A stretch of 64,000 nt of DNA from Struthio camelus (taxonomy: Eukaryota; Chordata; Aves; Struthioniformes; Struthionidae), in assembly GCF_040807025.1 (NCBI RefSeq), contig NC_090942.1:76737987-76801986 (forward strand), in the 5' to 3' direction. The first letter of the stretch is position 1, and each line of letters opens with the position of its first letter. The position numbers were made by a program, and so were the translations under genes. Positions 22,166 to 34,500 of the stretch are shown here, piece by piece. Below the pieces are notes generated by a model, which was given only the letters and a program-made list of their open reading frames with translations, was not told the origin of the DNA and made no database searches.

Positions 22166-25100
22166 GGCAGAATCAGCAAAAATGTCAAAATGCGCCAGTG
22201 AAATATATTTACAATCTGTGCAAGTAGCATTACCTACTTTTATCGATTATGGAGGTCTTTCTCCGAAGCTATAAACAGCAGAAAGGCACCGTGGCAAATG
22301 CTAATTGGCATCTATTAGCTCTTAATTTTTGACATTTCAGCTCTCCCTTCTAGACAGCAATAGCTGGGCTCTTGAGCTGAGGCGGGTGACAGTCAGGGTG
22401 CAGGACAGAGAGAGCACCGGCAGCATGCAACTGCAGGCACAAACTCAGGGCACAAAAACATCAGTTCTCAAGTTTTCCAGCTCAAACAGCAGAAACCTCC
22501 CTTTATGTGCAGTGGTTCTGTTGATTTGCCAAGCGTAAACAACAAAAGTGCCAACTACTTCCAGTATTAGCCAACCCTCACCCCCCAATAAATAGTGATC
22601 ATTTAATGTATCTTAGTTCCAATAAACTGTGCCTTATACCACTAATAACCATATGTGTGTGGGGAAGAGGAAATTAAAACAAAAAGCTGTGACTAGATCG
22701 GATGAACTGCATAAGCTAATTTGAATTAAACAGCTGTAGGGTCTGAGTTTCTACAAAGTTAGGGTGATTTCACATTTGCGCGGAAGTCCTTTGGCTTCAT
22801 GGTTTACAACAGGTCTAGTCAGAGAGACAAACGTGGCCTTATTTTACACTGGAGGTTGGTTGCTGCACGGCACACGGCTGATGCAAAAATCCCTGAATAA
22901 ATTCCCTGGAAGTCTCGCAGTGCCAAAGGCTATCTGGTACATGAAGCCCCTTCCTCACGGAGAGACAAGGCTTACTGCAGGGGTTTCCACCAGCACTGCC
23001 TCACCAGAGGAGGAGCATCGAGGCCTCATATACAAAAAGCATGAAAGCAAAGCATGCTCCAAGATTTATTCCTAACAGATCTCAGTCATCCATTGACGAC
23101 AACTGCTCTTCCGCATTCTGCTGCAAGCTCCCTTCTTGCCTAGGAGATTTCCTGCCATCAGCTCCCCAGGCCACAGCTGCATTTGTTCCTTCTCTCCAAG
23201 AAGATCAGATAACATTGAATGGGAAATATAACTCCTGCCTTGGATGCACAAGTGCAGTCTAGATCAGCTCGAGCCCAGCTTCTGCTGCCTTCAAGAACTC
23301 CTCCTGCCTGGGGACGAGCTGAAGCCTGGCTGCACTGGGGCTGAGAGTAGGATACCAGCAGAAGAGGTGTATGTAGGAAATTATTTAGTCCCTCATGACT
23401 CCCTTCTATTGCGTTTGTACCACTGCTGGTAACCAACAGTTGCTCTTCACCTTAGCGCATGAAGGCAGAGCGTTGGCTGCATCAAAGTTTCTGGGAGAAC
23501 TTCTTACAGGAAAAACACACCCTGAACTTACACACAGCTGTCACCTCTCACAACCAGGATGCTCTGTGGGCTAAAGGAAAGCCAACAGTGCACTCTGCAA
23601 AGATAGAGACTTTCTCTTCATAAAATACACAAAACCCTGCCTTCCACACTGTATTTTTGAGGGACCCAACTGAAGCCAAAGGGAAATGTTCTAATGGTAG
23701 AACAATCAGACCCTGAAATATATTATTTTTATCTCCTCCAGCTCATTGACAAGCAAAAGAGATGGCTTCTAAGAACAGGTCTGAATTTGGGATTAAGGGA
23801 GGGAAATGCTCCTCCTTTCCCTCTAGTCTAGGTCTGTTGGTCTGAATTGTGTCATAATAGTAAGATAGGATTTCTTTAGGGATATATTAGAAATACTGGA
23901 GCCAATAACATTTTCATCTTTGATCAAAATGACTTTTTTAACAAAATGGGAATGTCACAGGGGAAATCATTGCAAAAATATTTTGGTTTAAAAATTGACT
24001 GCACTGTTACTAACACCCTCCACTTAATGGAGACATGTTCACAGGCACCAAGCACAATTAGGTGTCCAAATTCCACCGAAAAGGAAAGTGAACCGGGACT
24101 GCAACTCCCACTTGCGCCCTGAAAATCCTCCCCTAAAAGCCTCTTGGGCTCTTGTGGAGACCCTGTGACTTTTCTTTTTAAAATCATCCCAGAAAATACA
24201 GTAAAGAGCAGAACCCCGCACAGGCGACTCAGCTGCTGCCTTTCTTCGAGCCCAGAATGAGAAGGGACCTGCTTGAGCATTTTCCCCTGTCCCCCACCAC
24301 CCAGGCCTTCCTGGAGAGGCCAGTCCCCCAAACCCCTGAATCCCGGAAGGAAGGGCAAAGGAAGGTTAAACCCAGGATCCTTAGCTCAGAAGAAAGCTGG
24401 CAGAGCATGGTGCTTATTTACTGAAGTCAGCCCTTGCTGATGGTGTGTTTATGGGAGGTAATGACACCATTACGACTCCCCCTAGAAAGACGTTTCTAAG
24501 CTTTTTACAAGAAACAAAAAGATTTCCCGTACACGCCTCAAACTATAGGTGTAATTTTTTTTCCTGAATCCTCCACTGGAACCTGAATTTAAAACACAGT
24601 TTAACTCCTCAGTATGTGAAATCTCACAGCCATGTTAATCGAGAACATCTGAATCCAGGAGAAAGAAATCACTTCCAGTTATGTTGTCAGTGTTATGCGC
24701 ATAACATTCCCACAGCTGTAGATCCATTGCGCTCCATGTTATAAATAAGAAATTGCATGGTGACAGCTAAAATTCAAAAGCGTTAATGTTTCTCTTTGCA
24801 ACTCTTTTTCTTTTTTTTCTTCTTCTTTTTTCAGTCTTTTGAGGTTTCTCCCCTTTCCCTCCTAGCAGAAGTTAACTTGAAGCAACATTATTGCTTTCCC
24901 CACTGACATATTTACGGTAATTAAAAAATAGTAAATGCCAAGCAAATATGACTAATGTTGCTACTTGGCAAACAAGACATGAAATAACTTCTATTGATTC
25001 TGAACCAGGCCGTTGCATTTGCGCTAATAAACTTCTCTCCTTCTGCTCGTCGTGGTTATTCCACTGCGTGACGGAGAAATCCTAAGGCAGCTCTAAGGAT

Positions 25101-25329
25101 GCGGCCGAACGCTGCCCGGACGTGCACCGCACACAGTTACCGCTGAAGCCATTGAGCTGCAGAGCGCGAGCCCAGCTGAGCGGGGCCCCCTGGACGAATA
25201 CAAACCATCTCCCTTGAATCTCTCCCATTCTAGGTTGTGGTCCCTTTCAACCATTGAAAAACAGCTACAAATTGTTCCCAGAGCTAAGCCACTTAACATC
25301 TTGGCACTTGGTTGTTTTTAACTTTGTAA

Positions 25330-25400
25330 CAATAGGCACTGTTCACTCCTCTCAATCTCAGCTTTTTATTCTATAATAAAGCAGGAATACTGATGAAAGG
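25330..25400 (+). repeat. Possible MIR 3' tail
   Basis: CACTCCTCTCAATCTCAGCT, TTTTTATTCTATAATAAAGC and AGGAATACTGATGAA follow the MIR end (CCTCTGTGCCTCAGTTTCC...ATCTGTAAAATGGGGATAATRATA) loosely. Weak. Confidence 0.4.
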
Positions 25401-25425
25401 CTAGTCACGGCTTCTCCCCATGGTA

Positions 25426-25512
25426 TCAGGGTGGTGGCATGTGATGATTCACATGGGGTGTGTTTGATCCGAGAAAGCCCAGCCTCTGCTTATTCTTCCT
25501 TTGTTCTGTCAT
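25426..25512 (-). CDS. ITPR2: ITPR2 final coding exon and stop
   Basis: 87 nt: 28 codons and TGA. It translates as [20 protein letters not shown] followed by VNHHMPPP. This is the diagnostic type 2 tail: basic QRKNKQR, then [16 protein letters not shown]. Its last residue is Pro (codon CCC), where I recall His in mammals. The exon is too short to stand out as an open frame and was found by searching the minus strand for the expected tail. The acceptor is CCTTAG. Confidence 0.97.
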   Translation of the reverse strand: MTEQRKNKQRLGFLGSNTPHVNHHMPPP

Positions 25513-28500
25513 CTAAGGTGGAAAGGCAGAGAGACAAGTTGAGATTCTTTTTTTTCGCTTTTTACTATTATTTAGCAGTCACAGAGCAAGATACATATAA
25601 ACAAAACAACAGGGAGTGGAATTCTTCTTTTTTTTCCCAGCATTAAAAATTACAAGTGAGAGATTCCTTTGAAGTGAGAGAGCTGTCTCCTGCAAAGTAT
25701 GGACAAAGTATTCTCATTCGTACATTATTCTTTTTCAGTGGCAGGTTTTACAGTATGTTATTTGTGCTGCCATTGTGTTGCAGAGCCCAGCAGAGGGTCA
25801 GGATTTGCACTTGGTGCTGCACAATCACAGAATTAAAAGATGGTCCCAGAGAGTTTAAATTTAAGCCAGGAGAGAACAAACAGATTCAGCCAGAGAGGGG
25901 TGAAAAAAACAGCAGGATAGTATGGGTATGCGCAATAAGCCACGGTCTCTGCACATCCAGCCTAAGCCTTTGTCAAGTTTTTCATGGGCAAAAAGAGTTT
26001 TAAGAAGAGATTTGAAGGGGGATAATTAGATAACTCTGCTAATGTCACTGGTTGTGCTTCCCATGGAAGAAAACACACAGATGCTCCTCTGAAACGGCAA
26101 CGAACACGCCAAGGGGAACAGGCGTCTTTGGCAGAAGGGAAGAAAAAGCTGGCCTTTTCTCATGAAGGGAGAGAAAAGGTGGTTCAGGCAGAAGCAGGGC
26201 TTTCAGGGAAACCACGAGCTCATGCGCCACACATAAGAGAAGCGGGAGCTGAGGGAGGGACACAAAGACAAGGGTGGCACAGGCAAAGCAAGAGGCTAGA
26301 AGAACGGTATTTGCAACAGCACCGTGACACTGTTAGTGGGGAACCCATCCAAATGTTACATTTCAGCAAGCTCTTCTGCTCATTTCAGTCAGCATGCAGC
26401 TAGCTATTCCTCATGCTAGTTATTTTTTACAGCTTCTCCTGGGCCCACATATGCAAAGGCCAATATCACCTCCACAGCTTCTCCCTACCATCCTCACACG
26501 CTCGCCGCCAGGATTTCGTAACTAATTCCCCCTCTGCCATTCTCCTTACCCGTTCTCTGCTGTTGCTAATACAATCTCATACACAGAATACAATTTCACT
26601 CCAAACCCGCACCAGTGTATCTACTCAGAAAGTGCACTGGAGGGAAAGATAAAACCTTTCTAAGAAAAAAGTCTCTTCTGTAAGGCTGGCCTGTCCGTGA
26701 CTGATGGAAGCTGGAGCATTCACACCCACGTGCGCTCAGGTTGCTACCCAGTGCAGGGGTGCCTACCTGTTCCTTGAGCTCAGCAAGCTGGCTGGAAAGC
26801 TGTTTCACAAGGCTCATGGTTGACTCCAGCCTCTCTTGCAGGTTCCTAATTTCATTTTGCTCACTGTCACCTTCGTTGCTAACCAGGGACATGGCTCTCA
26901 TCCGAGGGAACCAGTCCAAATTCTTCTCCTGTGTTAGAAAAATAGTAATGTTAGTAGGGGGCCTATCCAAAGCCACCAGCCTGAGACTGGAGAACAAAAA
27001 CTCGGAAGGATTTCTCCTCAGCAGAGGATACACAGCAAGTGAACTTCAGAAACCATAAATTCAGAAGGTATTTTCCACAAGCCTTTTTATTTTTGGTTCT
27101 CTCTGTCAACATAGAAAGCACCAATTGTAAAATCTCAGTTCCCCGCAGCTGCACCTGTATTGCAGTGTGGGCAGTGCTGGCACATTCACCACACACCCAC
27201 AACACTGCCATGCAGAAATGCCTGCTGCCTCAGCTCTGGGGAGACTTCTCGGGTACACGAACACCAGCAAATCCTGAGCGCTCCCTGTGCTTTGTTTCTA
27301 AATGTATGCAGGGACACACTTCCTCCCTGTCTCTTCAGCCTGGCCAGCCTCCAGCTGTTTCGGCTGTCCTTGCAGCAATGTCAGGGAACCAACATCAGGA
27401 TGACAAGACAAGCAGGAGTTTTGTCTGGCCAGACTCTGGCCAGGCCTGGAGTGCCTCTCCTGCAAGAGCAGGGGGAGCTTGGGTTGGACTGAGCGGCACG
27501 TGATGGACGATCTGGGGTCCTGGGAACAGCTTAGGATTCAGCGCGCTATTGGGGTTGCACAGCCCGGGCACAACCCCATGGCCACGGGCTACGGACTGAG
27601 CATGCAGTGGAATGCCACTGAATTGAGTGGTTCTCTATTCGTGGACTCAGACTACGAATCTAATCATATTAAAAATACTGTAAATAGATGATACAAGATG
27701 CATATCAGCACGAGGCTGAATTGTCTTCATTGCTCAGGGGCACAGATATTTTTGTGCAAAGTATAACAAAGCGAGATCAGAGGATGCAAGCCTAGGAGGA
27801 GGAGTGGCAACGATGTGGCAAGCAACCCAATTTACCTTAAGGCAGCAGACAAAGGAAACAGGTCCTGTTTCTGGTGATGCGTTACATCAACGCACCTCTG
27901 CCTTCCACCTTGGGGGAGTGGGAGGATGTGGTTAGGTCATATGCCTGGTGTTTTGCAACAGGCATCTGTGGACACGTGCACTCAATTGCTTTAAGAGAAA
28001 CAGAATCATCTGGAGCATGTTTCTTCCAGTCTCCTGTGCTGTCAATGGCTCCACACAATTAGCACTATTTCCCAGTAAAAGAAAAATCTGGTTCTTCCCA
28101 GAAGTCCACCTAGAAGAATCTTGGCAGGCAAGAGCTGTGCCACACGTACTGTCTGGGCTTACTATCTGGTAAAGACTCAAGTGCATGAAAGTTGCTGTAG
28201 CTTCAAGACTTCACCTATCTACTTATTTGGTTGCACCATGAAAATACAAAAGCCAAAGTTAACTCTGCATTTCCCACAGCTAGGCAATCCTGGGGCAGCC
28301 GGACGTGAACAAGTCACATGCAGGCTGGTCCGACAGAATTTATGAGCCTGGGGAAGCACCAAGCAAATACAGTTACTCTGCTTTCAGGGACAGCTGGGTC
28401 CTTTCGTCTGCCCTCATCACCAGGCCTTCCTACAGCAACATGGTTTAGAAACAGCCAAGCCAGCTTTTGGTAAGCTGTTGTAAGAATGGAAGCACTTATG

Positions 28501-31500
28501 GGATCTATGTTTTTCCATTATTTGGGTTAGCCCAATCCCCTCTGCTACCCTGGATAAAACTGTAAATGCAACGCCATGAGGGTTTTTTTTGTTTTGTTTT
28601 GGGTTTTTTTTTTTCTGTCTTCTCTTTAACTCAAAACTTCTAATGAGCTTTTGTCTGGCTGTGCAAACTCTGGTCCTGTCACTAAAATGACAAGATGGCC
28701 AAGGAGCAGGGTGGCGCCCCTTGGTCACATTTTGCAGTGCGGCGCTCAGTCAGCCGTGTGCGCTGGTGGAAGGAGGCCTCCCCTCGCTGCCCACTCTGGT
28801 GAGCCTCGTGATCTCATTATGACAATTTACTGTGGTTACGCAAGATGCCGTTTTCAATGGGTCATAACTCATTCAAATCAAAACCTGTTTTCACCAGCTC
28901 TGCTGGTGAGCTCGAAATGAGCATGGCAATCACGTGACACTACCCTGCTGGATACCCCCATCGGACACACGGAGTGGTAGACTCCTGCTTCTGCTGCATG
29001 TGTTTATGCTTACAAGACCAGCATTCATTTTCCATGAGTACGTTCCGATATTTGTTTTAAATTTGTTTTGGCTACGATGTAGCAGAGCATTCATCACGTG
29101 CCTAACATTAAGCACAGGTGTAGTCATTTATACTAAGCTTAGTTTATGCACAGTGCTTTGCTGGATCAATGCCTTTTTTGCAAAATGTTTGCCAGCAAAT
29201 TTGACTGCCACTACCCTCACAGAAAGTGAATTCAAAAGAGCTACAGTGCACAGAGCTGCAGTTGTATCCGAATGTTTCCCGGAAAGCTCTGATATCTGCA
29301 CCCATTTCAGCCTCCGTGGCTTGAAGCACCTGAAGCTACCAAACATGAGGCCACATTGCCATAGGAGCCAAATGATGTCCTGGAAGCCCTTTTTGGCACG
29401 GCTGACTATAATGCCAACATTTCTTAAGCCAAGCTGCACAGGGAGAGAGCAGTCCGAGACTCTATCGCTGTGGTTGTTGCATTTGCTGAGTATTGCTGTC
29501 AGGACTGTGAAATGCAGTGTTAGTTTTTTTTCGCGTCTGTCACTCCCTCACCTCTCCAGAGCGCAAGGCAGGGACTGCCTGAGAAGGGTTTCTACAGACA
29601 CATCCTCCGCCGCCCTGAAACGTTCGCAAGGACACAACACAAATGCGAACCAAGTCTGGATGCCAGAACCCTCCTTCTCTGCATAGTGTTGCATTTCCTG
29701 GGACAAAGGATGACCGGGAGCAGGTGAAGACCGGGACAGATCACACAGCACCCTGCCCACAGCCACGTTAACGCTGCAGTGCTCATGGTAGCTCTTTAGC
29801 CTGAACCACTCCGAACCACCTGCTCAGCCATCGGGGCCACCACTAGCCTGAGGGCCACAGGAGCTCAAGGAGATCCCACTCACTCGTGCGTGCCCAGCTC
29901 TGCCTTTCCAGCAGCGCTCTGATAAGCTCTCCCAAGAAAGAAAACTAGCTGTGCTTTAGTTACACACCGAGAGATACAGGCATTTTTTGCCAAAATGTTG
30001 CAGAGAATCAAGCAAGGACTTGAGTCAAGTCCTAAGAGAAGCCCATGGGGCTGATGGACTTGCATGGAAAAGAAACTGCCTCTTTCATAGCGTTTCCCAG
30101 CAGCCAAAAGGTAACCAACCGGTCAAACAGCTGACCGACCACAGGTCTCTCGCTTGGCAGTCCCAAGTACCAGGATGGGAACAGGCAGGATTTTGCTGCT
30201 TGGCTCTCGACTGCATACGCATCTAAGGGAATCCAGTCCCACTGTGTATTTTTGTCATGCAACATATCAGAAAGGTTCAAAATTCACCAGGTCAGTAGGA
30301 AACATTCTAGCCAGCCAACCTGGCCTTAAGTTATAAATATATATCTAGCCTACATTGACAGTTTCACGATACTGCACATATCAGATAAATACCCTTGCCG
30401 AATGGTGTGCTCTTGCTGGTCAATGCTATCTAGTTTCTTCATTGAGTTGTGAACCGCAGAATTTTATTAAAGGGTAGTATGAAGACTAGCTCCAGCGCAC
30501 AGCCCTATTTGCTGGGTCTGTACCCTTAGGAACAAACAGCAATTGCTGCTGGAGACAAAAACTTTTAATCCCAAAGCTCCGCGGGCTTCCAAAATGCAAA
30601 CTGGAGAATGTTCCTCTGCAGAAAGTTTTATAGCGAGCAATAAGCATTCACGGGAGGACAGGCACTCGGTGACTGCTCAGCTGCACTAAAGCTATTTTTA
30701 CTTCAAGGTAATTGCTTGCCAATTAACTTGAGGTGGTTAACATGTTTGTACAATCCCAAACATTTGTTCTGGGACTTAAATGTTTATGGGCTCAGTCCAG
30801 GGTTCACCTTGACCAACCAACACGTTAAAGCTGTCCCGTGCCTTGTCTCCCCTGCAGGTGCATGCCTGCCTCCCTCGAACTCACTAGCGCCTCCTTGATT
30901 TTTGTGGGGATGGCATTTCAAAGAGTGTCACCTGTCATGCTTTAGCTATGAGTCATAAATCCAACCGTTTTTCCCAGGATTGAGTCTATTCAGACATTTT
31001 GAACCCCTCCCTTCCCCCCCCCCCCCCCCCCCCCCCCGGAACAAATCACCAATTGGCATCAGAGAGGGAGCCTGCTGGTAGGGAGCAGTGCAAACCTCTG
31101 CAAACATCTGTCACACGGCTCCGGCTATAAACAGCAGCCGCGTTAGCCCAAGGTGACCGAACCCAAGCATTAACGAACTCGCGGAAGGTGAGGCATGTGG
31201 ATGGGACATAATGACGAGCAGGTAGCCGCCTGGACGCAGAATGAGTTGTTAAAAAGGACTAATGCAGCCCGCCGACGGATCAGAGCCTCGTCTGGCCACC
31301 CGCTCCCTCCGCAAGCGCGAGCTGTGCCTCTGCGCACCGGTCGCATCCAAGCACGTGCCTGCGTCCAGGCGTGGGCTCGCGGGGCAGACAGTCAGCCCGG
31401 CAGGAAGGCTGCAGGGACGGCGAGGAGCCGCAGCCTCCTCTCTGTCAGCTCCACTGGAAGGAGAAAGAGGGGAGAGAGGAAAAAAAAAAAAAAAAAAAAA

Positions 31501-34500
31501 GGCAGGTGGGGCTGGCCAAAAGGCTGCGGGCCAAGGCGACTGCACACGAGCAGAGCAGACATTTCATGCGGTGATCCAGCACGCTCGCTCCCTCCTTCGT
31601 CTCCGCCAGCGAATTCCCCTGGCGGGCCTCCAGCGGGCACAGCGGCTCGCCGGGGCGAGCGCCTCGCCGCGAGGTACGCCGGGCTCACGTAGCTGCGCGG
31701 CGCCCCGGCCGCCCGCGCGCGGGCCCCAGAAATGGCGAGGCATCGGCGGATTTGCGGCTTGCGTTTTCCGAGAAACCTCAAACCCTTCTTCTTAGAGAGG
31801 CAGGCTCAGAGCAAGAGCCTGCGCTTGCCTCCTGCAGTTTTCCAGGCCCCCTTCTCCCCTCTGCAGGTTTCTCGCCCGGGGGGAGGGCAGCGCTGCGGGC
31901 TAGGTCCTCGCTTCCGTAAACCGCTGCCGTTTGCCCGACTCTGCTGGGAGCGCTGTCTGAGCACGGAGGGAGCAAAGCCTGAGGACGTTTGTTTAGAGCT
32001 TCTCTTTCCCGAGCCACCCCTGTCCTGTTGGCAGAGCCAGCTGGCTCCAGCTGAGCTCTCACAGCGAGCTGACTCCCTGCCTCCGCAGTAACGGGCAGGG
32101 GACGGTTCCTCGGAGGTGCTGCCTTAGCAGGCTAGCAGGGACACAGATCAGCTGCGACCAGCAGGAAAGGCTGGGCTGAGCCTTTGAAAAAACAGATTAC
32201 TAGATAACAAGGAGAGGAAGGAGATCAAAGAGGAGGACGAGGGGGACAAAGTGGCGGAGGAGGACGAGGGGGACAAAGTGGCGGAGCGCCGGCAGTGCAA
32301 GGCACGCTTTGTGCCTGCGCCACGGCCATAGGCTTGCGCACTCAGCTACACAAGACCTTCATCTCTCTAGCAGGCACCATCTGATGTGGTGACTCTCGGC
32401 CCTTCCTTCCCCGTGACCCCTCGTTGCAACATGAAAGCAAGCGGCTTCAGGACTTTCCCTCCTATCTATTCAAAAAGCAAGAAGCATGTGATTGTCACAA
32501 CCTCCTCCGGGGGTTGTGACCTCCCCAGTGCCGAGCCTCAGAGCCAGAGACGGGTCTTCGTGTTCTCGGGCCACCGCTCCCCTCCGGTGCACAAACCCTT
32601 TGCTCCCTCGGTGACTCAGTGAGGCCAGTGACACAGCCATCAAGAGACTTATTTGTTACCTAATAGCAAGGCTGTGAACCGGAGTACGCATAAAGCACTC
32701 TGAGCAACTCAGCTAGGGGCTGCCAAAGAGCGCAAAGGACTATTACTTCATGAACATTTGCTACCCCGTGGCTCCGTGCGCTGCACGGAGATGCTAGCGG
32801 TATTCTGCTCCGCAGTCCGCACTGGCATACATCGAACCACGACGGCAGCCAGGCGAAAGCCTCTTACAGCTTTAGAGAAGCTGCAACCTGCCTTTTTCTG
32901 GTGGTAAAATCCTGCTCCACTGACACTCAGGGGAGCCGCTGCCAGCAGGTCACCCTCTGGCCTCCACGCCTGATAGCGGCGCTGCTGGGATACACTCACA
33001 GCTTAACCCCTTGCAGCTGCGGTGCCCTAAGGCCTGTATCTCCATGAACACAACCAACCTTTGACACTGCTGCTTGTAGATGGACAGTCAGTCCCTGTCG
33101 CACTAGCAGGCAGTTCGCTCCCCTTGCTTGAGCCAGCACCTTGAATAAATATTTTAGCTCCAGATACAAAGATACCTATTGACTGAAAAATGATTCTGTA
33201 TGTCTGAAGCATATGTAAGTCCATTCGTTTCTTTTGTAGATTTGTTCCCCATATAAGCAGAGAGTGATCAGTCCACACTACCTGACTGAAAACTACTTTC
33301 TTCTGCCTAGGGACAAAGCCTGGTCCTAAAAGTCTGTAGTTATGTAGCTCTTACAGCCACCTTAAAAAGGGATTTTAAAGATTTAAACTATCTTGTGCTT
33401 TAGATGACACAGAGCAATAACCACTTTGTGATTTAATCACAGGCAATAATAATTTGGTTCAGTGCATGATTCAGCTAATCCACAATTTGATAAACGTTCA
33501 TCCTAAACTACAAACCCAAATAGCTTTCTACAAATCCTGTTTGACACTTTAATGTTAAGACTGTATGTGATAAGCAATCTGTGCTGTATAAGAGTATAGG
33601 GAGAGGAATTAGGAATTGTTATGCATCTATATGCATCCACAACAGCAATTCAAGGAAAATAAAAATAAACCTTGGCAATTACAGATAAATCTTTATGCAA
33701 TAAGAAAACTAATAGGTCTGGCAGGGCCGATACTAGCTTGATACGCTCTACAACTTCCACAGCTCATGGAAAAATATAGAAATCTGTTTCCCACAGACAG
33801 AAGGCTCAAACTGTAACACAGAACCACAGTCTGCTTGAGCAGCATCACGGATGCATTCGCTTTCATTTTAACTGCGCTGCGTGTTTTTCAAGGGCTGCAG
33901 CAGAATCTATCACCTTAATTGTGAATAACTGAGAGTTCTTCAAGACTGATGGCCAGGCAAGACAGCTATAAACGTCTTATAGTGTTTCAGGTTCAGCATT
34001 CTGCCTTGTGATATTCCCCTCCGCATTATGGTGAGGAACGATAATGAACCTCAAATCATGAAGATTTTCCTCTGACGGTACATGTAGCAGTTGTGCTACT
34101 CAGCTTAAAATTCTGCAAAGGACTAAAGGACCTCACTTTTCCAAGAACGAGAACCCAGAAATTTCTGCTAATCAGACACACTCAACGGACTTGGCATTTA
34201 GGACCAAGAAATGGAAACACTCATGAAAATCGTTTTTTACAATCAAGACTATAAATTTGAACATGATTTAACACAACTGTTGTGGGCAAAACCATACGCA
34301 AGTGGCAAGTACATGAGTCAGCAGTGTGCCCTTGCAGAGAAAAAGGCTAATCCCGCCCTGGGCTGTACGAATGAGAGCAGAGCCAGCTGTCCGAGGAAGT
34401 GATCCTTCCCTCTCTTTGGCACCTGTGCCAAAGACGGCGCCTGGCGTACTGTGCCCAGTTCGGGGCTCCCCAGTACAAGAAGGGAAAGTCAGTGCTTCTG

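Larger units (their letters stand above)
21745..25425 (-). other. ITPR2: ITPR2 3' UTR (proposed)
   Basis: From the stop at 25426 the minus strand runs about 3.7 kb to the AATAAA at 21760-21765, with no convincing splice or gene in between. A multi-kilobase 3' UTR is usual for vertebrate ITPR2. It contains a palindromic repeat copy (22045-22165), a possible MIR tail at 25330-25400 and several A/T-rich stretches. Other AATAAA matches (for example 25365-25370, 56 bases after the stop, and about 23063) could give shorter ends. The extent is inference. Confidence 0.65.
31090..32330. promoter_or_regulatory. Intragenic CpG island with TATA-like box (candidate internal or antisense promoter)
   Basis: GC-rich, CpG-dense DNA, strongest at 31260-31740, stands out from the AT-rich intron around it. 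On the plus strand CTATAAAC occurs at 31125-31132, which would place a start near 31155 and transcription antisense to ITPR2. A minus-strand start would instead give a short transcript with only the last two ITPR2 exons. Open frames here are poor in stops because of GC content and an A run (31480-31500), and none is recognisable. Island status is seen by eye. Promoter activity is inference. Confidence 0.6.

Noticed and set aside
25365-25370. AATAAA (minus) 56 bases after the ITPR2 stop as the main polyadenylation signal
   Set aside because: It would leave an almost absent 3' UTR, against the usual long ITPR2 3' UTR. The site at 21760-21765 has a GU-rich downstream element. It remains possible as a minor site.
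29128-29439. Minus-strand open frame opposite the long plus-strand frame, considered as an extra ITPR2 exon
   Set aside because: The ITPR2 protein joins directly from the exon at 48993-49153 to the one at 26767-26928 without missing residues, and this frame resembles no receptor segment.
31195-31692. 165-codon plus-strand frame from an ATG in the intragenic CpG island
   Set aside because: It runs through the A homopolymer as a Lys run and is shadowed by open frames on both strands. No domain and no splice context could be supported. Kept only as part of the CpG island note.
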